The notes: generated by a model not told the origin, from the sequence alone. A stretch of 64,000 nucleotides of DNA from Argopecten irradians (GCF_041381155.1 NC_091134.1:33113540-33177539); one strand, 5' to 3'; shown: positions 33,900 to 48,800, counted from the stretch's first letter. A program made the numbers and translations.

Positions 33900-36800
33900 A
33901 TGGCCGCCCGTTATCCGTCGGGCATCCAAACGAGCAGAGTAAGTTTCGAAACATTGCGGGAATTATGAAAATTGTGAAATTGTTTTTCTAACTTGTTAAT
34001 GTTAAGGAATCATTTTAATTGTTTTCATCAATTTCAGGTCAGTCCATCCTATCTCCATGGAAATTCAACCAGTCACACTTGGGCATTTAGTGCTGTTGCA
34101 GAACTAATCGGTACAGTAGGCCTATGACTGACCATCACTTTCCTAAAAATAGCACCATTATAATTTTGATAAGGTGCTAGATCTATATGCACAAACAAAA
34201 TAGTTCCATTGTTATTTTGAAGTTGGCTTACTTGCAACTAACTTACTACTGCCTTAAAAGTAGTTACATTACTGCAAAAGAATTTTTAAAAAAAGAGGAA
34301 AACCCACGAAAGTGATCATGCATATGTTGTATGAATTTTTAGACTGAGAAAAGTCAGATTAGAATCTGGTATTGGCTTATGATTTTTTCTATCTCTGTAA
34401 AAGTAAAATATTGTCTAATACATACATTCTATATTTGTATACAAAGTGTGAGAAAAAAAATCTATAGAAAAAATTGTTTTCTCAGAATTCATAAAACAAA
34501 ACTAAAAGAAAAAATAATCCGCCTACTTTCTAAGAAACATCCGAAATGAAAATATATATGAATTAATTTATCATTTTAAAGGAATAGTACAGAAGCCTGT
34601 TAGCAAGGGTCACATTGAAAAAAAAAATGTCGTTATAACGATGTCGTAGTAACAACATAGTATCTTGTTAAAATAACTTTGTTATGTTGTAATAATAACA
34701 TATTATTGATATCTTGTATTAACAAATTAACTACATATGTCATTAGAACAACTTATGTTATGGTAATAACGACTTAGCTATATGTCGTTATAACGACTCA
34801 GTATCTTGTAATAACTTCTTACGTATGTCATTATAACGACATACCTATGTGGTTAGTCTCTCGTAATAACTACTTACCTATGTGGTTAGTCTCTCATAAT
34901 AACTACTTACCTATGCAGTAATAACAACTTACCTATGTCGTTATAACAGCTTAGTATCCTGGGCTTGCACTAACTTTCCTGTTTGCTTAGCAAAAGTTAT
35001 GAAAGTGATTTTTTCTCTTTAGCAAATAAAAATTTCAATCAACAAATTGTGCATTCACAGCATTTCATCATGAAATACATTAATTTACTAAGAAGCATTT
35101 AATAATGTATTTTATGCATCAATTGAAAAGTACACACAAACCATACTTCGTCGTGCATATTGTTACTTTACATCCTTCAACATTAAAATATATATGGTAC
35201 AGTAACTGATTAATTTATCAACTATAACAGTGTTTTAGGCTTGCTATGAAAGTAATCCGATTGAAAAAAAGCAGATGTTTGAAGCTTGTGTCTGCGTGAT
35301 AGAATATCAGATGTGTGATAAAAAACTTCAGCATTTTTTTTGCGAATTAGGATGAATTTATTTTAGCAATTAGCCAGATCGATTCCTTAATAACGAAAAT
35401 GCGAATGGGAAGCGTAAGCCCAGGTATCTCATTATAACAACTTACCTATGTCTTTATAACGATTAAATATCTCCTTATAACGACATACCTATGTCGAAAT
35501 AACAACTTACCTATGTCGTTATAACAACTTGGTATCTCATAATAAAGACTTACCTATGTTGTTATAACAAATTAGTATTTCGTAATAACGACTTATTATC
35601 TCGTTATTACGACATAGGTATAATACCTCTTAATAACAACTTAGCTGTAAGTATGATGTAATAGCGACTTAGTACATTTGTATATCATAATAATGACTTA
35701 GCTATATATGTTGTTCATGGTTCGTTCAGAAATTATAAAAAGAAAATCAAAGACTTTTTAAGGACTTTTCAAGGCCTTTTTTGTCATTTTCAAGGCCCCA
35801 TTGAAATCAAATTTAGATTCAGTCAATACAAAAATAATTCAATGTTGCTTGTTACGAGCATTTCCATTGGCTTAAAAATTTACTTTATCAGCCCATAAAG
35901 GAAAAAATGGCGTCGCCGTTTGTAACGTCGCTTCTGATTGGCTGAGATGACGGCGTAATAATTTCATAGACAAAAGAGTCCCAAAATGAATTTTGAATGT
36001 TGAAGAGATTATCTTTAGTAAATTGAATTATAAGGATTAATTTGAATAGATTTTTTATGTTATGGAGATATAACACAAAAATCTGAGTGTACTCTCATCA
36101 TAAACCGCTTCGCGGTTTATTTAGAGTACACTCAGATTTTTGTGTTATATCTCCATAACATAAAAAATCTATTCAAGTTAATCCTTAAATAATATGTTAT
36201 GTTGGCTTCAACTTTTGGAATGATTGCTGAATTGATTATTAACCATCACTGATGATTATGAATGAAGAAACAGTTCATTAAATGAAGTTCTGGGATGTGT
36301 CTATATCAGAATGAGAGCACGGTCCAGAGTATGCAATTGAAAATATGGATTTCAGGTCGATTAACCCTGAATTTTGAATGTGGGATCAAATGTCATTTTA
36401 GAGCAAATGTATTTTTTAAGGACTTTTCAAGGCTGTTGGTGAATTTCAAGGACTTTTCAAGGCCAAACACTTAATTTAAGGACTTTCAAGGCCAACACAT
36501 AAATTCAAGGACTTTCCAACGCCTTTAACCACCATGTTGTTATAACGACAAAGCTAAGTCATAATTATGACATCTTAAGTCGTTATAATGACATAGGTAA
36601 GTCATTATTATGACATATTAAAGCCTAATTAGACCCAACTTAGAATATGCAACCCAGGTATGGTCTCCACTGCTAAAAAAAGATCAGATTGCTCTTGAAA
36701 ACGTCCAACGAAGAGCCACTAAAAGAGTTCACTCTATTGAAAATCTACCATACCATTCAAGACTTAAAAAGTTGGGACTTCCCACCTTAGAATACAGATG

Positions 36801-39800
36801 TAAAAGGAACGATGTGATCGAAGTCTATAAAATTCTGAACGGAATAGATAAACTAGATAAAGACAACTTATTTATAATGTCTTCAGCTAGTACTAGAGGT
36901 AATAGTTTAAAACTCTTTAAGAAACAGAGCAGGACTAAAGTCACACAAAGTATATTTAGTCGGCGAGTTAGTAGTTATAACGACATAGCTAAGTCATCAT
37001 TACAACATACTAAGTCGTTTTAATAACATAGCTAATTGTCGTTAAGCAGTCACCCAAAACACACATTTCGCACTTCACACACTCTACACACTGCATATAC
37101 ATACGAAGTTGTTATTGCGATAAAGGTAAGTTGTTATTACGAAATACTAAGTCATTATAATGACATAGCTAAGTCGTTATGACAAGACACTATGTCATTA
37201 TTAGGATATCCTAAGTCATTATAACAACATGATATTTTTTTCAATGTGATCCTTACAGTGTTCCGTAATATAGTAATTATATAAATGATATAATTTTACA
37301 AGTTAGCACTTGCAAACATTTCTGTCAATATAAATTTGATTTTAACCTACGTTAGTTTGGATTCAAGTCATAAGTAATTATGGTAGTAGTGTGTGATTTT
37401 TTTTATCACATACATATACACCATTATCTATAATCATTTCCTCTGATGATTTCAGACAATGCCTATGACCCTGATGTTAATGCGTCCGAGATCTGGATTG
37501 ACCAGCGATTGATTGACAATAAAGTGTGTCTCACATTTGTAGACAATGGTAATGGAATGACACCAGATAAACTACACAAAATGTTGAGGTATGTGGCTTT
37601 ATGACATGTTCTACACAAACATCTACTTACTTTATAATGTTAAAAATTAAATTAAATTAATTAAAAAAATATCAGTAAAGTTTCCAATTTAATGAAAATA
37701 TGCTTGAATCATATTGGTTAAATTTTTGAATTTATTTATTGTATCACGCCTGATCTTCTCCTTTCAATTTCCTTATTAAAGTTAATTTTCAATTTTGTAC
37801 TGGTAATAAGTAATTATATATGATAAATTGATAATAAGTAAAAATAATATTACATTTTAGGTTACATTGTGCATATAAGATTAAACGAAATGTAAAATGT
37901 TAAGAGATATATGTAAATATGTATTATCAATTTATTTGTAAAAAATATTGAATATTATTTTATAAAGTATGTAATATCTGCCTTTTCAGCTTCGGCTATT
38001 GTGAAAAAGATAAGTTTACATCTGGTAAACACCAGGCTGTGGGACAGTACGGCAATGGGTTTAAGTCTGGATCCATGCGATTGGGCAAAGACGCCATAGT
38101 GTTTACACGTCAAGTGAACACCATGAGTGTTGGGCTCCTGTCACAGACCTACCTACACAACATCAACGCACAGACTGTGCTGGTTCCAATCGTCACCTGG
38201 AATCTGCCTGATAGTATCCTAATAAATAAGACACTGTTTTATTGTTTCAAACTGTATATATATAAGGCCCTGTTTTCACAACTTTTAAGGCAGAACTTAA
38301 GTCATCTTCTTAAAATGCAAGTCAAATTGTTCTTGTCTAAGTTTGTTTTGAGAAATAGGGCCAGGTATATTATTACATGTTTATCATTTAATTTTGTATG
38401 CTATCTAGTTATTCATGTTATTTGTTATGAATATGGAACTGCATATTATCATATTATTTGTATGCTGCAAGTTAAAATACAAATATATATATGACATTGT
38501 TGACAACTTGTCAAGAATATGCTTTAAGCTCCATATAACAAGATCTTAAGTCGGTGTAACCATAGTTATTTGACTTTGATATTTTCAAGAATTACAAAAA
38601 AACAACCCAATTTTTTAGAAAAATAATATTGATTTATTTTAAATAAAAAAACAAGAGCGAACGAAAAAGAAACAAACAAAATAAAATGCTGTATTTAAGG
38701 ATTTATCACAATGTTACAAAAATAAATTCATGTAATTGAAGAGAGCAAATCTATCCTATAGAAGCCATAGTAAACATCATCTTAAGCACTATTAAAATCT
38801 AATAAACCTTGACCAATCTAAGAGAAAAGAAGACCCACACCAGATATGGCCCACAACCTTCGAGCCATCTGCCAACATTCCATATTCAGGACAGAAAAAG
38901 ATTTACTAGAGGAATTGGAGGTGATGGAAAAGTTAAGGACAGGAACTAAGATTATGGTTTATAATTTAAAAAGGTAAAGGACTAGTAGGCATAATGCTAA
39001 TGCACATAACTTTTGCTAAGACAGATGTGGGATTTGATTCTTAAATCAAAGTTGAATAGATAAGAGGTCACTTGTTCAGCCACGTAGATTTTGTTGCCAA
39101 TCTGATTAAATCAGTTTGTTGATTTAACGGTAGTACTGGATTGTAGAGTGTCCACGTCCGTGGTGATTGTGATCCAGAAAGATCTGGTTTTAATCAGATT
39201 GATTTATAGCTTGTTTGGCATTGTCATTTTAATATAAGTAACCCTTATCTTTGTTATTATAGCAGCATTAGAAGAATTCAGAAATTATAATTATGTTATA
39301 TGAATCCTGTGTTTGTACTTCATGATAAAGCAATTCTTATGCATTTGTTAAATCTCCTGTGGACCGCAAAACTTATTGGTAGATAACTGCAGTCACTACA
39401 CCCAACTAGATAGAGATCATAGTGTGTATATACATAACGATACATGTTTTTCTATTTCTAACTTCTTACCATTGTAGGAAAGAAAACAAGATGCTGGAAC
39501 TAGATTTCAGCAGTGATCCATCTGATATACGAAATCCCGAAACACACATGATGGACTTCTCTACGATAAACAGGGCAACCACCGATCACATACCTGCCTA
39601 CATGGTCTCCCTTAGGGTAGGTGCGAGGGAAGCACTTAGTTGCTTAATGTGATTTGCTATATAGTCACTGTAAATAATTAGACTAATTTATGTACCATGT
39701 GATACCTGGTAACATTTGTGTGGGACAATTGTTTCTATTGGTGATGAAATGGCATTAAAAGCTCGCATGGTTATGTTCCATCACCACTGGAGATACTAGT

Positions 39801-42800
39801 CCTGCATAAATGTTATCAGGTATCACGTGGTACATGAACTAGTCCAATTGATGACCAAGAGTACCTATAGTTGAACAAGAGGTTCAGAGGACCTGTGTCG
39901 CTCACCTGGATAATTTTGTTGGTTATTTTTTGCAGTAATTAAAAACACGATAATAATCGCTATTGTTTGGTTACAATCCAAGATGTGGAGATAACTGTTT
40001 GTTTTTAATTTCAAAAAAACATATTTTGTTTAAAAATGTATATTTAGAAAATGAAGTTAGTCTTCCATTTTATGTCGTTTTCTCTCATCCATATGAACTA
40101 TCCTTCAGAACATTTTTTGATTGATAAAGTCTCTATTTAGTCATAGATGCCAAATTTATGCTTATTCAATTTGGGTATTGCAGGAATATTGCAGTATATT
40201 GTACTTGAAGCCCAGGATGAAAATCGTGCTGAGAGGAAAGAAAGTGAAGACTAAACTAATCCACAAATCACTGTCCCAAACAGAGACTGATGTCTACAAA
40301 CCAACATGGGCAGTATCCTTCTTATCAAACACCAATCTCAAACATGTCTTTTATATCAATATGAGAAGTATACTTAGTAGGATTAGTATTGGATATGACA
40401 CAATACTTGATACTCTACTGATTACATAATTAATAGTATTTAAGATTTAGTTGAAACAAAAACAGCTTTTTAAAACATATGTTGTACAAAATCCAATATA
40501 TTACCAGATCAGACCCTGTAGGATGTGTCTATAAAATATAAGATGTGTCAAATGCTTATATTCAACCTTGAAAATAAAAGTAAAAAATATATTAACATGT
40601 CATAAGAAAAAACTGAAGAAAATGTGAAATGACCAGTTTAGTTTAATTTAGGATTACATTTCACCAAGTATCACTATAAGCTGTCTTGTTCAACTCAAGA
40701 TAATTTTTGCTATCAAAGAAATATTTTGTTTTCGGTATAATATTTTACGCCATCAGTTTCCTTAACCTTGTTTAGCCCAAACCTATACCCATCAAATTTG
40801 GGTTTGCTCCACGAAAGAATTACAAAGATTACGGTGTTATGTTGTATCACAAAAACAGACTGATAAGAGCCTATGAGAAACTCGGATATCAGAAACAGGT
40901 AAATATGGATTGTGTAGTGTTTTAAAAACTCTATAAAGAGCTCATTGATTTTGAGAACTCATTTAATTTCTATAATTCACTTTAAAATAAGAACAGAAAA
41001 CAGTGGAGAGGTGAATGGATTGTCTGACTTCTGACTTATTATAAACCCTGACATGTAAATTTAATGAGAAAAGTTTGATTTCATAAAGAAAATTTGATTT
41101 AGATGTTCAATACATGTTGTAACTGTAGATTTAGTTGAAAGAATTTGCACAAGGTTTCAGAAAATGATTTTAATGGACTTTCAGGGGAAGAAAATGGATC
41201 TCTTTAATTTAATAGGATTAAAAATTCTTTGAGTGGTGTAAATGCAGAACCTATTTGAATCATCTTCGGTGTCTAAAAATGGGTTATAAAACCAGAAGTT
41301 GACCGGATCAATAGCAAATTGAATTAAAAGTGTGTATAACTATTAGACTTGGAACATTAGGACAATGAATATACACATATTTATCAAAGATTGTAACCAT
41401 GAGTTTTGCCTTGTCTATAGCCCAATGAACTTGGTATTGGTGTGGTTGGTGTGGTCGAGGCCTACTTTTTGACCCCAACTCACAATAAACAGGACTTCAA
41501 CAAAGATGAAAAGTACAAGTAAGTCAAATATATTGACATATGATCACAACTTTACCATTAGAAAGTGATATTAAGATTTTTTTTAACTCGTAGATAATGA
41601 CATATTGTGTTCGGTTTGCAGAATTTATTGATAACATTGTTATCTATTTGGAATGTATATAGCAGATCTCAGACCTATTATATAGTAGTAGATTATGCCC
41701 ATCATTATTGACAATATTTTTTTTAAAATTGGTCTTGAAAAGTGTGTTCAAAATTCATATTTCATTGGTTTAATTTTGAAGTAAAGAAAAAGCAGTATTT
41801 CCATATTAGTAAAGAAATGAGATTCCTTCTCATAGTAATGCATATTTATATGAAGTTGAAAGTTAGCACCTAAATATAGTTACTGCATTTTTAAGAATTG
41901 ATAGGTTTGGGAGACATGTATTAATTACAGGTCCATTGATTTCAGTGCACTGATCAGCAGCGTTTCCCTCAAGTTGAATGACTACTGGAATGAGAAAAGA
42001 GGCACTGGTGCAGCATTGTAAGAATGATCTGTCATTATTACACGTACTTTGTTGTCTTAAAATGGGAGATTCATAATGAATAGCACAGGCTTCTCAATTA
42101 TTTTCCTGTAAAACATGTTTGTGATGACTTAAGACAGTGAACAGATGTATGATTTAACTGGGCTCCAGAGAACAAAAGCCAGCATAACAAAAAGTTCAGT
42201 AAATAAAGGTTCACAATTATAATGCTTGTGAAATTATGAAATTGTACAGGTAAATTTTATGGAACAAAGATTGAAGTATAGGCCAGAGTGTCCAACTTTA
42301 ATATGGAAATATAACTCTTGTTGGTCAGCCATAACTCTTTTTTGTCAGTAGTGACTCATCTTTATCAACATTAACTATTCTTGGTCACACTGACTTATCT
42401 TAAGCATGACCATGATATGTAGTCATTGTCAAACAAACTGGAAATTATAATATACAAGAGGACACAAAACTGTATTACTCATGGTTATCAATGGGAACAT
42501 ATCAACATTTGATGATTTCAGGGGAACCCCTGGCCAGCCAGCACAAGCAGTGGCCAATGTAAATCCAGATTGGACCTGGGCGCAGTGTGATAACTGTCTA
42601 CAGTGGAGACGTCTGCCCATACAATTCAGGTCCGAGGATCTCCCTGACAAGTGGTACTGTCACATGAATCCAGACGCACAGTTCAAGTATGTATCGAGGA
42701 TTATTGTGTAAAAGCTAACTCTCAGACATAACCTGTTATAGTTTTGATAATATCATCATACCAGTACTAAGGAAATCATAATTGATCATTTGCCTTGATT

Positions 42801-45800
42801 AATATGATATGAAACTTATGATTTACTGTATGAAAAGTAATTGTAGGCCTACTTAATAAAATATAGAACCAGGTTTTTAAATATCAAAGTGAACTAATGA
42901 AGCATATGAAATTAGGTACAGTGGACCCGCGATAATCGGACGCCAATAGTCCGGAAAACTCACAATCTGTACAGAAATGTCAGGGAACAGATTTCCGTAA
43001 CATTATTTATACTCACTAGACTGGAAATTCGGATTCCGAAACCGGAACTCCATTTTGGGAACGGAATGTAATTTTCGTTCATAAATTCACGCTATAGTCA
43101 CGGATAATTTGTTGTCACCACGTGCCGAGAAAATCCAAGGCCAACTACAGCTAGATCAAACTTCAGTGTTGTAATTGAGATACGCAATGTATTTTTAGCC
43201 ACACACTTTTAAACATGTAGTTTGAGTTTGGGGTACGGGTACATATGCTGTCGATTACTTACTGGTTTTGCATGCAGAATATATCGCTCTGAGTTTCGGA
43301 AACATTAAAGTTGTATTTCTTGTAATTTTCGCTGTAACGATATGTCGTTTTAACATTTGATATTTGAATATGGACATGTAACTTGATGATTTAGCTCCCC
43401 AAAAACATATGTCAGTCTATAAAAGAGCCGAAATCTAGGGATCATATATTCCTGATTGTGAATAAAACGCCTTCAATCTCCGCCATATTCAGTACCTTCG
43501 GGTTTTGTCGTATCACGTGACTGACGTCCACACGTCCTGCACGTGGTGATCCAGGTAACTAGCGTAAGCGCACATGTGTTTGTTTACGTTTTACTTCTGG
43601 CTAATATGAGCAAATCGTGCTGGTTTATGTCCACAGTGCGAGTATTTGAAACATCTAATTCACACATTGCCGTAATTCAATATTGTGTGTATAAAAAATT
43701 GTAATGTGCGAGCATTAGTTTCTTTGTAGATCCAGTCTGCTATGGTCGACCACGTGTTTTGTTTACGAAAAATTGTTGACTCTTGGTTTCACAACTCTTG
43801 TGTAACTTCGAGATTGTTGCGACGATGTTCGGAAGAGTTTGGCATCTTTCGAGCCTATTTTTTACGTGTACACGTTAAAAAGATTTTTTCAATTTTATAA
43901 TTAAAATACTTCCAGTGCTGCAACTTGATAAAAAGTGGTAAAATTAGAAAGTTTAAACCTCGGACAGACGGAGAAAAATGTGTATAGCACCTATACAGTT
44001 TTTACTATGACAAAAAGAGCGAAAGTGATAGACCATACAACTTTAATGTGAGATAATACATACAAAATTAATAAGTATTTTAAATGTATGTGAATCTATT
44101 CGAATTTATCGTCTATGGTATAAGATATAAAGGCTATAGCACATATGTGACATTGTCCACGAAGTTAGACGTGAACGTGCGCAGGGTTATTACACACATC
44201 TGTAAGTCAAAAAGCAAAGACTTGTGGAAATGGTTAATAAAAACACACAATATACAAAATAACAATTATATTAGTTCTTAAAATGTTCACAAATATTTGT
44301 TATCATAGTTTTTTATGCCAAGAACGTAGATGATATTAATCCTTGGTTAGGCATTTTGAAACATAATTTTCGTACGACAGATCAAGAGTGGGATAGGTGG
44401 CTATATGGATACATAGTACACAATTAATGATGGCTTTCGATTTTGTATTTTTAAACAGAAATACATTGTACATTTATTTATGTAATTGTTAATTAACTAA
44501 GAACATGGAATTCAATTCGGCAGTCCAGAAAACTCATAATCCGGATGGTTTAGGCTGGGAACGAAAGTGTCCTGATTATCGAGGGTCCACTGTACATAAT
44601 CTGTAAAGCTTACAACTTTAAAATGAGTTTCATGAAGTCTTGCCTGAAATCAACATTTGTTTATGATGATTCTTTTCCATAGCTCGAAATGGTTACATTA
44701 TTTTATAAGAGAATTTATTAATTTCAGTCGCTGCGACATACAAGAAGAACCTGAAGATGAGGACGAAGCTCTTCATGGACCAACATACAAAAAGACCTTC
44801 AAAAAAATCCAGTAAGTATCCATATCATTTTATATAATCTGTGGTTGTGCACTTAGCCCAAATTCCCTGACAACTTTAACAAATATAGAAGGCATTCTTG
44901 GTAGGTAAAATTAGCAATTTTTTTCCGCCCTACTTTTTAGGTTGACATTTACACAATTTTTTTCATTTATATTGACATAAAATGTAAATCTTTAAAATGT
45001 TTACTTATTGATGACAGTATTAAAAATTCCATCCCCATTTTTTGCAGCCATTCTTCCAAACCAACATGATAACAAAACATACTGAACGATTACATTTAGA
45101 AAGGAATGGTGAAAACATGGCCTATATCAAGATGATAGCATATTAGTGTAAAACTGGGGGACAAAGAAGGCAGACAGTATTATTAAAGTGAATAGTCGGG
45201 CAAAGAAAACCAGTTTAAATGCGTTCATTGGCCTTCCAAAAGTTCTCGCATATTAATACGACGGCCAAGTTCTGCTTAGTTTCCCAGTTCTGACCATAAA
45301 GTAAAGAAAAGTTGAAAGCATTGAAAGCGAGGCTGCGTGGAAATGTAACCACGGACATAGTGAGTCGGCAGGACGTTTTAGGATTCCTATACTTTAAATT
45401 AATTTCTTCGTACACAGACAGAATTTGACGAGAGATTTTATTTTTTCCATTTCATAAGAAATTATACTGGATACATTCACGCCATTTTTACCGACTTTAG
45501 CCATCCTTGCCCGACTGTTCACTTTAACCATCATTTGTGAATAAAATATTAATAGTGGCCATTAAATTATCATTTAAGTTATGTGTGATATGTATTGATT
45601 AGAAAAGAATAAATTATTATACAATTACTGATGTAGGGATTATGTTGCAAAAAAACCCTCATATTTAGTATGGGCAAAATTTTGGTGCTTTATATATATT
45701 GCTAGTGTTTATGGGCATGCCTTGGAATAATGTTGGTTTGTAATTTTTAAAGTAGAGTTTTTCACAAGAAGTTTAATTTTATGTTTTAAAGATTTGATTT

Positions 45801-48800
45801 AGTGAAAGTTTATGAAAAGGAATAAAATTAATGCTGATTATTTCAGGAATGAGAAGAAAATGCGTCTCAAAATGATGGAGGTAAGTGATGGTTATAATTC
45901 TGTTTGAATAATTTTTAATATTGAATAACTTCAAACTTTGAATAACTTAAAAGCAAAATTGTTCTGTTTGTAAAAATTAAAAGTATGTCTTTCTTTAGGC
46001 AAATTCCTACTGTTATGCAACAACAAAAAAAGAATCTCCAACCAGGGCAAATCTCTTTTGTACTTTATATGACAATAGCTAGAATTTTATTCTCAATTTG
46101 TTGTAATTTACAATTGTAGTAATTTTTAGGTCACCTGAGACAAAGTGTCAAGTGACCTATTCTAATCACCTTTTGTCCGTCATCGTGCGTCATATGTACA
46201 TTTTTGACTTCTTCTCCAAAACTGAAGCAATTTCAATGAAATTTTTCACAAACCTTCTAAGGCATTAGGCTAACCAAAATTACGAATTATATGGTCCCCA
46301 TCCCCCAGGGGGCTGTGGGAGGGGCCAAAAGGGGTAAAATTGACTAAATTTAAAAACTCTTCTTCTCCACTCACAGATGTGGTAGAATCAAATATTCTTC
46401 ATAGATAGAAAGGTCTTAGGTCCTTTACAAAAACTGTAAATTATATGACCCTGGGGTCTCATGTTTCCTTCTGATGAGGGGGGTCAAGTTTACTATGGTT
46501 TATATAGGAAAAACACATTTATGAGTATTATTTGCTCAATTTTTATAGGAAATGAGTCAAACTTGGTTAGAATTATTAGTCTGAGATAGCATTTTAACAT
46601 CACACCCATATTGGTCCTGGCCCAAAAGGGATAAAAATGGCTAAAATGCCTGATGGGCCAATATATATTGTTTATATGTCTTTGTTTCATTCTTTATCCA
46701 AACTCAGGTGACCATTAAGGCCCATGGGCCTCTTGTATTCTTCATTTAGCCAAAATCTGATTGTAAAATTATCATTGAATTCTCCATTTAGGCAAATCAG
46801 CAGCGAGCAAGGGAGATGGCATTACAAGCCAGAGAGCAAGCTCTCCGACAGCAAGAGGCCAACCAGATAAAAGGCTCTCCACAAAGCCAAAAGGTAGGAG
46901 TAAATGACAGGGCAAACTAGTGTCATAACATTGAATTAAAACTCCCTAGTCCTGAAATAAATTAGTCTAATGTGCTGATGTTTTATTTATACAAAGGTGC
47001 TTGCTAAAGCATGTTTAACTGTATTATAAACCTGCTTCATAAAAGTCTGAAAGACTCCTATTGCTGTCTACTTAAACACCATACATCATATACAAAACAC
47101 TTTCCATCACCTTTACTGTTGATGAAATGTTGAAGAAAAAATATCAACTAAATCAAATGCTGAAACATATTTGACACATTTTTTGTCAGTTTAAGGTAAA
47201 GAATACGTTTGTACATGATTTTTGAAATTAAGTGATATTAAACAAACATTGAAGAAAGTTTGCTCATCACATACCGATATTTATCAAAATTGTAATTTGT
47301 AAAAAATGTTATAGTTGAGTTTCCTTAATTGAAAATCGGGAAAATTGATTAATTGAATAATGATTTGCTGTTTTTACCAAAACAGGTATCCAGCTCACAA
47401 GAGAAAAAGACAGAAAATGCACAAATGAATAAAATGATGGTGGAATTAGAAAAGTTCAAAAAGCAAGCTGAGCGCCAACAGAAAATAATTGAGCAGTTGC
47501 AGTCAAAAAGGAAGAAAGTTGATGAAAACCTTGAAAGAATAGTTGGTGGATTAGATACAGATGTAAGTACATGTATAAGATAAATTAAATAGCAACAGAA
47601 AATTAGCCTATTGAACAGAGTACTGTAATTGAGTAGAGAGAGAGAGCAATTTATATCCCTCACTTTAACTTCAGATCTTTGTAAGGCCTGATCAGGGAAT
47701 GGAAAGGTTGTATTCAAATTATTCAGAATATGATAAACTGTAAACCAATTTAATATTGAAATACATTTGTAATTTAATTTCCTGGTTTTTAATAAAACGC
47801 GACGACTAGCGTTTGTATTAATGCTATCCGGTTTACTATTAATGCATGTGTAGGACTGAGTAGGACTTGCCCTACAATGACATCTAGTGGTGACCTCTTG
47901 AACCATTTCATTGATAAACTTCCATTCATAAATTCATTGAATAATATTCCTTTGGACCAATCAGTAGTCATGAGAAGGCTGCCTTTTGATTGGTAGAATA
48001 CACAGAGTGTGTATAGAATACACAGAGTGTTATATAATACACAGCCCATCTAGGTCAACTGTTGCCTGCTGGTGACTCCTCTGTCCAACTTACATAATCT
48101 CTGTTACTGATATTCAAATTGGACTTACTATCTAAGGCTTATAGACATAAGATTTTTAAAGTAAACTAATCACATGCCCTTTTTGTGTACTTTGAAATAA
48201 TGTTTTTAAATGAATGTTAAGCACAGATCTGAGGTAAAGGCAAATAACTTATAAGGTTGCCCTCATATGTGCATGGTTTTACCAAAATAAGTGTATGTGC
48301 AACATAAGAAACAAGAGTATATTAAGGATAAAAACTCATTTTAATGAAGACTTGTTTTCTTTGTAATTTTCATGTAGGAACTTTAATTAAGAAAAATGTC
48401 AAACAAGACATATTTATTTTCTGTGATCAGTTGAATGGTCTTGAAATAATTGATATTAAAGTCTTTATAATATGGTTTATATATTTTGATTTTGGAAATT
48501 CATTTGATTTCGTTCTATTTTACTGTTTCTGCTGCGTTGTATTTGCAGTACTTTGAGTACTTTGATTTCACTAACTGTGATTTAAAATGTTACACTACAA
48601 TTGATTAATATGTGGATTCTTTCACCCACCAATTACTCAAAGTTAAGTTTAAAATACATATAATGAAAATAATCGCTTGGAAACAGAAAATATGATTGTT
48701 TTGTTTGTTTACTTCTTTCCTGTTTGTATTGGTATTAAATTAATCATTATTCAGATGTACAATATTGATTCAAAGCACATCTACAAATGTTTACATAAAT

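Larger units (their letters stand above)
34605..37254. mobile_element. 2.65-kb foldback element with TCGTTATAACGA palindrome arrays, in MORC3 intron 2
   Basis: It begins AAGGGTCACATTGAAAAAAA and ends with the inverse (TTTTTTTCAATGTGATCCTT). Between lie long runs of imperfect ~20-bp units such as TATGTCGTTATAACGACTTA (34630-34950, 35420-35710, 36535-36600, 36975-37230). Many units contain the self-complementary core CGTTATAACG. A 160-bp hairpin and a reverse-transcriptase scrap are embedded. There is no transposase of its own. Confidence 0.65.

Noticed and set aside
34625..34960. Possible operator or origin made of TCGTTATAACGA palindromes
   Set aside because: The units belong to a bounded foldback element in an intron; nothing links them to replication or regulation.
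47349..47906. 185-codon minus-strand open frame
   Set aside because: It lies antisense to a MORC3 coiled-coil exon and its intron, and resembles no family I know.
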